Of a stretch of 64,000 nt of DNA, positions 16,301 to 24,791 are shown one piece after another. The stretch is taken from contig NZ_CP067102.1 of NCBI RefSeq assembly GCF_016616885.1, positions 5,732,501 to 5,796,500 of the forward strand. Reading direction: 5' to 3'. Each line of letters starts with the position of its first letter. The stretch's first letter is position 1. Both the position numbers and the translations under genes were made by a program. Under the pieces are notes generated by a model. That model did not search any database and was not told the origin of the DNA. It saw only the letters and a program-made list of their open reading frames with translations. The DNA comes from Bradyrhizobium diazoefficiens (lineage in GTDB: Bacteria; Pseudomonadota; Alphaproteobacteria; Rhizobiales; Xanthobacteraceae).

Positions 16301-17935
16301 ATGAAGCTCGGCACCGCCATTGCGGAAATCATGCGGCGCGAGGGGATCGAGATCCTCTGCGGCTATCCCGTCAATCATCTGATCGAGCACGCGGCCAAGG
16401 CCGAGATCCGCCCCGTGATGGTGCGGCAGGAACGCGTCGGGCTCCACATGGCGGATGCGATCTCGCGGGTGACGTCGGGGCGCACGATCGGCGCGTTCTG
16501 CATGCAGCACGGGCCCGGCGCGGAGAACGCGATGGGCGGCGTCGCGCAGTGCTTTGGCGAATCCGTTCCCGTGCTGGTGTTGCCGATGGGCTATCAGCGC
16601 AGGCTTGCGCATATCGAGCCCAACTTCAATTCCAGCGAGGCAATGAAGCCGTTCTCGAAATCATGCGAGCCGATCATCCTCGCCGCAGAGGTCGCGAACA
16701 TCTTTCGACGCGCCTTCACCAAATTGAAGAACGGCCGTGGCGGCCCGGTCATCGTGGAAATTCCCGCCGACATGTGGAACGAGGAGGTGCCGGAGCCGCT
16801 GAACTACACGCCCGTGCTGCGGACCCGCTACGGCGCCGACCCCGCGCATGTGAAGGAGGCCGCCGCCCTGCTCGTCAACGCCAGGCGGCCGGTGATCTAT
16901 GCCGGCCAGGGCGTGCATTACGCGCAGGCGTGGCCGCAACTGAAGCGACTCGCGGAACGGCTGGCCATTCCCGTCACCACCAGCCTCGGCGGCAAATCCT
17001 CGTTTCCGGAGACGCATCCGCTCTCGCTCGGCTCCGGTGGTCTCGCCGTGCCGCGCGCGGTGCCAAAGTTCCTTGCTGAAGCCGATGTCATCTTCGGCAT
17101 CGGCTGCTCCTTCACCGAGACCAGTTTTGGCATCGCGATGCCGAAGGGAAAAACCATCATTCACTCGACGCTCGATCCGAACCATCTCAACAAGGATGTG
17201 GAGGCGAAGATCGGCCTCGTCGGCGATGCCGGGCTCGTACTCGATGCATTGCTGGAGGAGATCGGCAAGACCGTCCCGGCCAATCGCGACGCCTCGGCGG
17301 TCGCGGCCGAGATCGCGGCCTCACACAAGGAGTGGCTGGCAAAATGGATGCCGAAACTCACCAGCAGTGACGCGCCGCTCAACCCCTACCGCGTGCTGTG
17401 GGATCTCCAGCACACCGTCGACATCGACAACACCATCATCACCCATGACGCCGGCAGCCCGCGCGACCAGCTCTCGCCGTTCTGGAAAGCGGTCACCCCC
17501 CTCTCCTATCTCGGCTGGGGCAAGACGACGCAGCTCGGCTACGGCCTCGGTCTCGCGATGGGGGCAAAACTGGCAAAACCCGACAAGCTCTGCATCAATG
17601 TCTGGGGCGATGCGGCGATCGGTTTCACGGGCATGGATTTCGAGACCGCAGTGCGCGAGCGGATCCCGATCATGTCGATTCTGCTCAACAATTTCTCGAT
17701 GGCGATCGAGTTGAAGGTGATGCCGATCTCGACCGAGAAATATCGCTCGACCGACATTTCCGGCGACTATGCCGCGATGGCGCGCGCCTTCGGCGGTTAT
17801 GGCGAGCGGGTCACCAAGCCCGAGGACATCATCCCCGCGATCAAGCGCGGCATCCAGAAGACGCAGGAAGGCACCCCTGTGCTGCTGGAGTTCATCACCA
17901 GCAAGGAGACCGAGGTGTCCCGGCCGGGGACGTGA
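16301..17935 (+). CDS. Thiamine diphosphate-dependent enzyme, acetolactate synthase-like
   Basis: 544 residues with the three-domain fold of the POX/ALS family: N-terminal Pyr domain with the catalytic Glu (E44 in MVRQERVGLHMADA), central domain at about 190-330, and C-terminal PP domain with the ThDP/Mg motif GDAAIGFTGMDFETAVRE...LLNN at about 435-464 (GDG replaced by GDA). Substrate is not evident; catalytic acetolactate synthase, benzoylformate decarboxylase and sulfoacetaldehyde acetyltransferase groups all share this layout. GGGAGAGAG precedes the ATG. Monocistronic or followed at about 97 bp by the GAF kinase. Confidence 0.88.
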   Translation: MKLGTAIAEIMRREGIEILCGYPVNHLIEHAAKAEIRPVMVRQERVGLHMADAISRVTSGRTIGAFCMQHGPGAENAMGGVAQCFGESVPVLVLPMGYQRRLAHIEPNFNSSEAMKPFSKSCEPIILAAEVANIFRRAFTKLKNGRGGPVIVEIPADMWNEEVPEPLNYTPVLRTRYGADPAHVKEAAALLVNARRPVIYAGQGVHYAQAWPQLKRLAERLAIPVTTSLGGKSSFPETHPLSLGSGGLAVPRAVPKFLAEADVIFGIGCSFTETSFGIAMPKGKTIIHSTLDPNHLNKDVEAKIGLVGDAGLVLDALLEEIGKTVPANRDASAVAAEIAASHKEWLAKWMPKLTSSDAPLNPYRVLWDLQHTVDIDNTIITHDAGSPRDQLSPFWKAVTPLSYLGWGKTTQLGYGLGLAMGAKLAKPDKLCINVWGDAAIGFTGMDFETAVRERIPIMSILLNNFSMAIELKVMPISTEKYRSTDISGDYAAMARAFGGYGERVTKPEDIIPAIKRGIQKTQEGTPVLLEFITSKETEVSRPGT

Positions 17936-18031
17936 GTCGAGCCGCAAGGCCGCAGGCGCTGGCTCCGGCCGCAGGAGATGTGATAATCCGGCCCGGGGCC
18001 GCGCATGTCGCGGCATTCAGCCGGAATACGA

Positions 18032-20518
18032 ATGACCACCTCTTCCAACGATGTCGCCGGGATCGACGAGCTCAAGCGGCAATTGCAGTCCACCGCGGCC
18101 GAGAACGCACGGCTGCGCGATCGGCAAAACGCCAGCGCCGAGATATTGCGCACCATCGCCGCCTCTCCCTCCGATGCCCGGCCGGTCTTTGCGGCGATCG
18201 CGTCCAGCTCAAAACGCCTGCTCGGCGGCTTCTCGGCGACCGTGCTGCAGTTCATCGGCGATGAGCTGCACCTCGTGGCGTTCACGCCGATCAGCCCGAA
18301 GGGCGACGAAGGGCTGAAGGCGTCGTTCCCGCGGCGGATCGAGGATTTTCCGACCTTTGCGCTGGTTCGCGGCGGCGAGACGATCCAGTTTCCCGACAGC
18401 GAAGCCAGTGACGTGCCGGAGCTGAACCGCGATCTCGCGCGGCTGCGCGGCTTTCGCAGCGTGCTGTTCATGCCGCTGATGAATCGCGGCACGGCGGTCG
18501 GCATGATCAGCGTCACGCGCGAGGAAACCGGCGCGTTTGCACCCGACCTCGTGCAGTTGCTCCAGACCTTTGCCGACCAGGGGGTGATCGCGATCGAGAA
18601 CGCGCGGCTGTTCAACGAGACGCGCGAGACGCTGGAGCGGCAGACCGCCACGGCCGACATTTTGAGAGTGATGGCGGCTTCGCCCTCCGACGTGCAGCCG
18701 GTGTTCGACGCCATCGCCGCCAATGCCAACCGGCTGATCGGCGGCTTCTCCACCGCGGTGCTGCGCTATATCGACGGCGCGGCGCATCTTGCGGCCTTCA
18801 CGCCGGGCGATCCGGCCGGCGATCGCGTGCTGCAGGCATCGTTTCCGGCGCCGTTCGCGCAGTTCCCGCCCTACCAGCTCACGGCCAATGGTCAATCGGC
18901 GCAGCTGCCCGATACCGAGCTCGAGCCCGCGGCGCGTGAAATTGCGCGCGCGCGTGGCTTTCGCAGCATGCTGTTCACGCCTTTGATGAGCGAGGGTGAA
19001 GCCAAAGGCGTCATCATCGCGACGCGGCGCACGACCGGCGCGTTCGCCGAGCATCACGTGCGGCTGCTGCAGACCTTCGCCGACCAGGCGGTGATCGCGG
19101 TCAAGAATGTCAGCCTGTTCAACGCCACCAAGGACGCGCTGGAACGGCAGACCGCGACCGCCGACATCCTCAAGGTGATCGCGGCCTCGCCCGCCGATGT
19201 CACGCCGGTGTTCCAGGCGATCTCCGACAGCGCCAAGGCGCTGGTCGGTGGACATTCCTCCACCGTCACCCGCGTCATCGACGGCATGCTGCATCTGGCC
19301 GCCTTCACCACCGACAACGAGGCCGGCAATGAGGAACTGCTCAGCTCGTTTCCGGCGCCGCTGGCGTCGTCGGGCATTCACAGCCGGGTCGCGGCCAGTG
19401 GCGAGTACGCGTTCCGCAGCGACATGCAGAACGAGGCAGACCTGACAGAGGCGATGCGGGAGCTGGCCCGGACGCGCGGCTATCGCAGCATCCTCGTGAT
19501 CCCGATGCTGCGCGATGGGGTCGCGATCGGCACCATTGGCGTGACGCGCCCCGAGGCCGGTGCTTTCCCCGACAAGGCGATCAGCCTGCTCAAGACCTTT
19601 GCCGACCAGGCCGTGATCGCGATCGAGAACACGCGGCTGTTCAACGAGGTGCAGGATCGCACGCAAGAGCTTGCGAAATCGCTCGACGATTTGCGCGCTG
19701 CGCAGGATCGGCTGATCCAGACCGAGAAGCTGGCTTCGCTCGGCCAGCTCACCGCCGGCATCGCCCATGAGATCAAGAACCCGCTCAACTTCGTCAACAA
19801 TTTCGCCGCGCTCTCCACTGAGCTGACGGACGAGCTGAACGAGGTGCTGGCGCCTGTTTCACTCGGCGACGATGTCCGCAGCGAGGTCGACGAGCTGACC
19901 GGGATGCTGAAGCACAACCTGCAAAAGGTCGTGCAGCACGGCAAGCGCGCCGATTCCATCGTCAAGAACATGCTGCTGCATTCGCGCGAAGGCGGCGGCG
20001 AGTACGGCTTGAGCGACATCAATGCGCTGGTCGAGGAGAGCCTCAACCTCGCCTATCACGGCGCGCGTGCCGAGAAGCCGCAGTTCGACGTGACGCTGAA
20101 GCGCGAGCTCGATCCGGCGGCAGGCTCCGCCGAACTGTTTCCGCAGGAGATCTCGCGGGTACTGCTCAACCTGATCTCCAACGGGTTTTATGCGGTGACC
20201 AAGCGGAAGACGGAGAGCGGCGCCGGCACTTTCGAGCCGGTCGTGACCGCCACGACCCGCGACCGCGGCGACACCATCGAGATCCGCATCCGCGACAACG
20301 GCACCGGCATTCCCGACGACGTGAAGGCAAAAATGTTCAATCCGTTCTTCACCACCAAGCCGGCCGGCGAAGGCACCGGCCTCGGCCTGTCGATGAGCCA
20401 CGACATCATCGTGAAGCAGCATGGCGGCACGATCGACGTCGCGACGGAGCCCGGTGAGTTCACGGAGTTTACGATTCTGCTGCCGCGGAAGAGCGGTTTT
20501 GCGGACAACAAGGGATAG
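18032..20518 (+). CDS. Soluble sensor histidine kinase with three GAF domains
   Basis: 828 residues, no transmembrane helix. After a short coiled coil come three GAF-type repeats of about 180 residues, each opening with TADIL-like helix and SPSDVQPVF / SPADVTPVF and ending TFADQ.VIAIENARLFNE. Then a coiled linker, dimerisation helix with H579 (LTAGIAHEIKNPLNFVNNF) and an ATPase domain with N box (LLNLISNGFYA), DNGTGIPDD and GTGLGLSMSHDI. The three GAFs are clear internal duplications. ATG 18032 is preferred over 18005 because GGA lies before it and the coiled coil starts directly. No response regulator is adjacent. Confidence 0.92.
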   Translation: MTTSSNDVAGIDELKRQLQSTAAENARLRDRQNASAEILRTIAASPSDARPVFAAIASSSKRLLGGFSATVLQFIGDELHLVAFTPISPKGDEGLKASFPRRIEDFPTFALVRGGETIQFPDSEASDVPELNRDLARLRGFRSVLFMPLMNRGTAVGMISVTREETGAFAPDLVQLLQTFADQGVIAIENARLFNETRETLERQTATADILRVMAASPSDVQPVFDAIAANANRLIGGFSTAVLRYIDGAAHLAAFTPGDPAGDRVLQASFPAPFAQFPPYQLTANGQSAQLPDTELEPAAREIARARGFRSMLFTPLMSEGEAKGVIIATRRTTGAFAEHHVRLLQTFADQAVIAVKNVSLFNATKDALERQTATADILKVIAASPADVTPVFQAISDSAKALVGGHSSTVTRVIDGMLHLAAFTTDNEAGNEELLSSFPAPLASSGIHSRVAASGEYAFRSDMQNEADLTEAMRELARTRGYRSILVIPMLRDGVAIGTIGVTRPEAGAFPDKAISLLKTFADQAVIAIENTRLFNEVQDRTQELAKSLDDLRAAQDRLIQTEKLASLGQLTAGIAHEIKNPLNFVNNFAALSTELTDELNEVLAPVSLGDDVRSEVDELTGMLKHNLQKVVQHGKRADSIVKNMLLHSREGGGEYGLSDINALVEESLNLAYHGARAEKPQFDVTLKRELDPAAGSAELFPQEISRVLLNLISNGFYAVTKRKTESGAGTFEPVVTATTRDRGDTIEIRIRDNGTGIPDDVKAKMFNPFFTTKPAGEGTGLGLSMSHDIIVKQHGGTIDVATEPGEFTEFTILLPRKSGFADNKG

Positions 20519-20536
20519 CGTCACTCGGGGGGTAGC

Positions 20537-22240
20537 TTGACCAGTCTCGCGCGGTTCATTCGGCGGCAATTGCTTTCGCTGTCCGGCGTCGGCCTCATGC
20601 TCGGCGCGCTGTTCTTCGCAGCCGCGCTGACGCCGACGCTGATCCCGCGCAGCTATCTCACGCAAGGCGCGCTGGCCGGTGGCTGCTTTGCGATCGGCTA
20701 TTTCGCGGGCGTGCTGTGGCGCCGGCTGTGGCACTATCTCGAATTGCCCGAACCTTCGGCGCACGCGAGATCTGTTGCGAATGCGCTGGTCGCAACCGGT
20801 TGCCTGCTGGTCGTCATTTTCTCGCTCTGGCGCACTGCCGAATGGCAGAACGCGATCCGCACTGTGATGAAGATGGCGCCGGTCGAGACCGCGCATCCGC
20901 TCAAGGTCTGCGCCATCGCCCTGATCACGTTCCTGGTGCTGCTGGTGCTGGGGCGGTTGTTCGTGCTGATCGCCCGCTTCCTCGCCGCGCGCATACGACG
21001 CGTCATTCCGCGCAAGGTCGCCAATGTGATCGGCGTGCTCGTCGCAGGCCTGCTGTTCTGGTCGATCGCCAGCAATGTCCTGATCCGCACCGCCTTCAAC
21101 GCACTCGATTCCTCGTTCCGTGAGCTCGATGTCCTGCTCGAGCCCGAACGCCCGCAGCCGACCGCCGCCGACAGGACAGGCAGCTCGGCGTCGCTGGTGA
21201 AATGGAAAGAGCTCGGGCGCATGGGGCGCCGGTTCATCGCCTCAGGCCCGACAGCCGCCGAGATCAGCGCCATCACGGGACGGCCTGCGCAGGAGCCGGT
21301 GCGCGTTTATGTGGGGCTCGCTGTCCGCGACACGGCGCAGGCGCGTGCCAGGCTTGCGCTCGACGAGCTCAAGCGCCAGCACGGTTTTGAACGCAAACTC
21401 CTGATCGTCATTACGCCAACCGGCACCGGCTGGATCGATCCGGCCGCGATGGATACGGTCGAATATCTCCACCATGGCGACGTCGCCAGCGTCGCGATGC
21501 AGTATTCCTATCTCAACAGCCCGCTGTCGCTGCTGTTTCAGCCCGAATACGGCGCGGAAGCCGCGCGCGCCCTGTTTGTGGAAATCTACGGCTACTGGAC
21601 GACGCTGCCGAAGGACAAGCGGCCAAAGCTATATCTGCACGGACTCAGTCTCGGCGCCCTGAACTCGGAAAAATCCGCCGAGCTGTTCGAGATGATCGGC
21701 GATCCCATCGCGGGCGCGCTGTGGAGCGGACCACCGTTCGAGAGCCGCAACTGGCGCTCGATTAAAGACAACCGCAATCCGGCATCACCGGCATGGCTGC
21801 CGGAATTCCGCGACGGCCGCTTCGTGCGCTTCATGAACCAGAACGGGCCGACGGTGCCGGCCGATGCGCCCTGGGGTCCGATGCGCGTCGTCTACCTGCA
21901 ATATGCCAGTGACGCGATCACCTTCTTCGCCTACCGCGACGCCTATCGGCCCCCGGCCTGGATGAGCGCGCCGCGCGGGCCCGACGTGGCGCCGGAGCTG
22001 CGATGGTATCCGATCGTGACGATGCTGCAGCTCGCCCTCGACATGGCGGTCGCGACCAACACGCCGATGGGCTTTGGCCATGTCTACGCACCCGAGCATT
22101 ACGTCGATGCCTGGGTCGCGGTCACCGATGTCGGGGACTGGTCCGCGGAGGCGCTGGCGCAGCTCAAGCAGCAGCTTGCGGCGAAGGCGCGGACGACGAC
22201 GACAGGCCATGCCGACGACGATCCCGATCGCGGCGGCTAA
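20537..22240 (+). CDS. Membrane alpha/beta-hydrolase family protein
   Basis: 567 residues: four to five N-terminal transmembrane helices (within about 1-180), then a large domain with the nucleophile elbow HGLSLGALNS and a partially conserved hydrolase core (YLQYASDAITFF, PMGFGHVYAPEHYVDAW). This is the layout of the integral membrane alpha/beta hydrolase group known as Abhydrolase_9 / DUF2319. Start is TTG 20537 behind GGGGGG; it follows the GAF kinase stop by 18 bp. The last 456 bp are overlapped by the open frame of the convergent MFS gene. Confidence 0.85.
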   Translation: MTSLARFIRRQLLSLSGVGLMLGALFFAAALTPTLIPRSYLTQGALAGGCFAIGYFAGVLWRRLWHYLELPEPSAHARSVANALVATGCLLVVIFSLWRTAEWQNAIRTVMKMAPVETAHPLKVCAIALITFLVLLVLGRLFVLIARFLAARIRRVIPRKVANVIGVLVAGLLFWSIASNVLIRTAFNALDSSFRELDVLLEPERPQPTAADRTGSSASLVKWKELGRMGRRFIASGPTAAEISAITGRPAQEPVRVYVGLAVRDTAQARARLALDELKRQHGFERKLLIVITPTGTGWIDPAAMDTVEYLHHGDVASVAMQYSYLNSPLSLLFQPEYGAEAARALFVEIYGYWTTLPKDKRPKLYLHGLSLGALNSEKSAELFEMIGDPIAGALWSGPPFESRNWRSIKDNRNPASPAWLPEFRDGRFVRFMNQNGPTVPADAPWGPMRVVYLQYASDAITFFAYRDAYRPPAWMSAPRGPDVAPELRWYPIVTMLQLALDMAVATNTPMGFGHVYAPEHYVDAWVAVTDVGDWSAEALAQLKQQLAAKARTTTTGHADDDPDRGG

Positions 22241-23824
22241 CCCCGACTCCGCCATCTCGACGGGTTGCGTCGTCGTCGGACCGGCCAGCGGCCGCTCCTC
22301 CATCATGATGAGGCAGAGCGCGGCCGTGGTCATCAGCGCGGTCGCAGCCGCAAAGACGTAGCGGAACGCGTGCCGCATGTCTTCAGCGGGGATCGCGGGG
22401 ATGCTGCCTGCGGCGTGATGCTCGCCGGCCAGCGGAATGTCGGCGCCGAGCGCGATCAGCAGGATGGCCGCAAACGCTGCCACCGTGAACGAGGACATCA
22501 GGGAGCGGAAGAAGTTCATCGCGCCGGTGATGGTGCCGACCTGCGGGCGGGCCACGGAATTCTGCAGCGAGACCACGCAGACCGGGAAGGTCGTGCCGAG
22601 ACCGAGCGCAAAGGCGGCCATCAGCGTCAGCAAAGCCCATAGCGGCAAGGTCGTCAGCGTGAGGCCGAGCGCGCACAGCGCGGCCCAGGACGTGCCGATA
22701 ATCGCGACGCGCTTGTAATGCCTAGCGCGCGCCATGGTGCGGCCGGCGACGGCCGCACCCACGGTCGAGACCGCCGCGAGCGGAATCAGTGCAAGCCCCG
22801 CTTCGCTGGCGCTGAGGTGGTAGACCGACTCGTAATAGAGCGGCAGCTGCACGGTGAGCCCGGTGATGGCGCCAAGCCCGCAGCCGCCCGCGGTCAACGC
22901 GAACGGCGCGACCGATCCCGTCAGCAGCTTCAACGGCAGGAACGGCTCGTCCGAGCGGCGCGCGTGCCACACGAAAGTCGCCGCGAGCGCGACGGCGCCG
23001 CCCACCATCGACAGCACGGTCGGCGAGAGCCAGGGATAGCGCGTGCCACCCCAGGTCAGCACCAGCATGAAGACGACGGCGGAAGCCATCAGCAGCACGC
23101 CGCCGAGCCAGTCGACCTTGCGCATGCGGTGGAACACCGGGATCTTCTTCATCTTCGGCAGCAGCAGTGCGAGGGCCGCGGCTGCGAGCGGCAGATTGAT
23201 CCAGAAGATCATCGACCAGTGCAGATGCTCGGCAAACACGCCGCCGATGACGGGGCCGAGAATGCCGCCGACCATCCAGACGCTGGAGAAATAAGCCTGG
23301 TACTGGCCGCGCTCACGCGGGGAGACGACGTCGGAGATCACGGTCTGCACCACAGGCATGATGCCGCCGCCACCCAGTCCCTGGAGACCGCGTGCAAGAA
23401 TCAGCATCGGCATGCTCGGCGCGATCGCACATAGCACCGAGCCGGCAATGAACAGGCTCAAAGACACGATCAGCATGGCCTTGCGGCCGTAGATGTCGCT
23501 CAGCGTCCCGAACACCGGTGCAACCGCGGTCGAGGCAAGCAGATAGGCGGTGATGACCCAGGACAGGTTCGAGACGTCCTGGAACTGGCGTCCGATGGTC
23601 GGCAGCGCGGTGGCGACGATGGTCTGGTCGAGGGCGGCCAAAAACATCGTCAGCATCAGGCTGATGACGATGGTTCGCACCTCATCCGACGACAGCGGCG
23701 CGAGAGTCGGTGCGTCGCTGACGCTCATGACCTCGCCCGGAAGGCGGGTCAGTTCCTCGGCGATGTCGTCGGGCAATGTCTGGATGTCGGCAGACTGGCT
23801 GCTCTGCCGTGCGAACTGGTTCAT
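21785..23824 (-). CDS. MFS drug transporter, DHA2-like 14-TM family, with run-on C terminus
   Basis: The frame from ATG 23824 (MNQFARQSSQ) encodes 679 residues. Residues about 45-530 form a 14-helix MFS exporter with motif A (GTLSDIYGRKAML), motif C (GGILGPVIGG) and FLAALDQTIVATALPTIG at helix 1, typical of EmrB/QacA multidrug exporters. After the last helix (AATALMTTAALCLIMMEERPLAG) the frame runs on for about 150 basic, Arg/His-rich residues that are simply the antisense of the hydrolase gene; a true stop near the usual family end is missing. The functional protein is likely the first 540 residues plus an odd tail. Confidence 0.85.
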   Translation of the reverse strand: MNQFARQSSQSADIQTLPDDIAEELTRLPGEVMSVSDAPTLAPLSSDEVRTIVISLMLTMFLAALDQTIVATALPTIGRQFQDVSNLSWVITAYLLASTAVAPVFGTLSDIYGRKAMLIVSLSLFIAGSVLCAIAPSMPMLILARGLQGLGGGGIMPVVQTVISDVVSPRERGQYQAYFSSVWMVGGILGPVIGGVFAEHLHWSMIFWINLPLAAAALALLLPKMKKIPVFHRMRKVDWLGGVLLMASAVVFMLVLTWGGTRYPWLSPTVLSMVGGAVALAATFVWHARRSDEPFLPLKLLTGSVAPFALTAGGCGLGAITGLTVQLPLYYESVYHLSASEAGLALIPLAAVSTVGAAVAGRTMARARHYKRVAIIGTSWAALCALGLTLTTLPLWALLTLMAAFALGLGTTFPVCVVSLQNSVARPQVGTITGAMNFFRSLMSSFTVAAFAAILLIALGADIPLAGEHHAAGSIPAIPAEDMRHAFRYVFAAATALMTTAALCLIMMEERPLAGPTTTQPVEMAESGLAAAIGIVVGMACRRRPRLRRKLLLELRQRLRGPVPDIGDRDPGIDVMLGCVDMAKAHRRVGRDRHVEGELQHRHDRIPSQLRRHVGPARRAHPGRGPIGVAVGEEGDRVTGILQVDDAHRTPGRIGRHRRPVLVHEAHEAAVAEFRQPCR

Positions 23825-23983
23825 TTCGGGCGTGTCAGACGTCGTGTTGCGGCGCAAAGCCGCGAAGGATTCGTTCTACGAAGCCAATGTAGACAGCAAA
23901 GTTCTTCTCAGGCAGGCACCGCGGCGCATGGGTGCATCCCGTACCGCGGTCATCCCGAACACGTGACTAAGGTTCGGGACGGA

Positions 23984-24499
23984 TCAGGCCTTGGGGCGTC
24001 GCTTCAGGCGTGCCCGTTTCGGCAGCTGCCCCGGCCACTGCACGAGGTAGTTCTCGAGCTCGTCGTCCGGGACCTCGTCCTCGGTGCCCGAAACCCGGCC
24101 GCGCACGGAGACGCCGGCCTCGTGCACCGTATTGGGATCGCCCGAGATCAGCGGGTGCCACCAATAGAGATCGCGCCCTTCCGCGACCAGCTTGTAGCCA
24201 CAGCTCGGCGGCAGCCAAGGCAGGGTGCGGACCTTTTCGGGAGTCATGACGACACAGTCCGGGACGAAGTCGAAGCGATTCGCGTAGTCCTTGCAGCCGC
24301 CGGTGCAAGAATCGAGCATCTTGCAGCTGACATCGGTGAAATAGATCTCGCCGGTATCGTCGTCCTCGAGCTTGCTCAGGCAGCAGCGGCCGCAGCCGTC
24401 GCACAGGCTCTCCCATTCGGCCGTCGACATGTCCTCCATCTTCTTGGTTTTCCAGAAGAATCCATCCTGGTCGGAAGGTCGTTTGCGAGCTGCGGTCAT
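23984..24499 (-). CDS. YcgN-family cysteine-cluster protein (UPF0260)
   Basis: 171 residues from ATG 24499 ([16 protein letters not shown]). The cysteine clusters [14 protein letters not shown] and [19 protein letters not shown], followed by [21 protein letters not shown] and [14 protein letters not shown], match the YcgN/YkgJ zinc- or iron-binding family. Molecular role is unknown in the family. A longer start at 24538 exists. It is the only gene between the MFS exporter and the penicillin-binding protein and reads away from the latter. Confidence 0.88.
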   Translation of the reverse strand: MTAARKRPSDQDGFFWKTKKMEDMSTAEWESLCDGCGRCCLSKLEDDDTGEIYFTDVSCKMLDSCTGGCKDYANRFDFVPDCVVMTPEKVRTLPWLPPSCGYKLVAEGRDLYWWHPLISGDPNTVHEAGVSVRGRVSGTEDEVPDDELENYLVQWPGQLPKRARLKRRPKA

Positions 24500-24791
24500 G
24501 CGCCTGATACGATTCCAAAGAGCTGAGGCCAGCGCCATCTAGGGCGCGCCGCCCGCAAGCTGCAAGCGACGCCCCTTTCAGGCCCGTAATGAACCGGGGT
24601 TCAATTTGGCCTGTTGTTCAAAATTGCGAGCCTGACCATTGGTTTATAGGCCCCGCTCGGCTAGAAGAACAGCAAGTCCCCACGGACGCGAAACGGGCGC
24701 CTTGGGTTTGCCGCAACAATCCCGCAAGACGTCTCGATGCCGCCCCGGCCGGGTGCTTGAACGCTTTCGAAGCGAGCCTCAAGGGTTCTAG

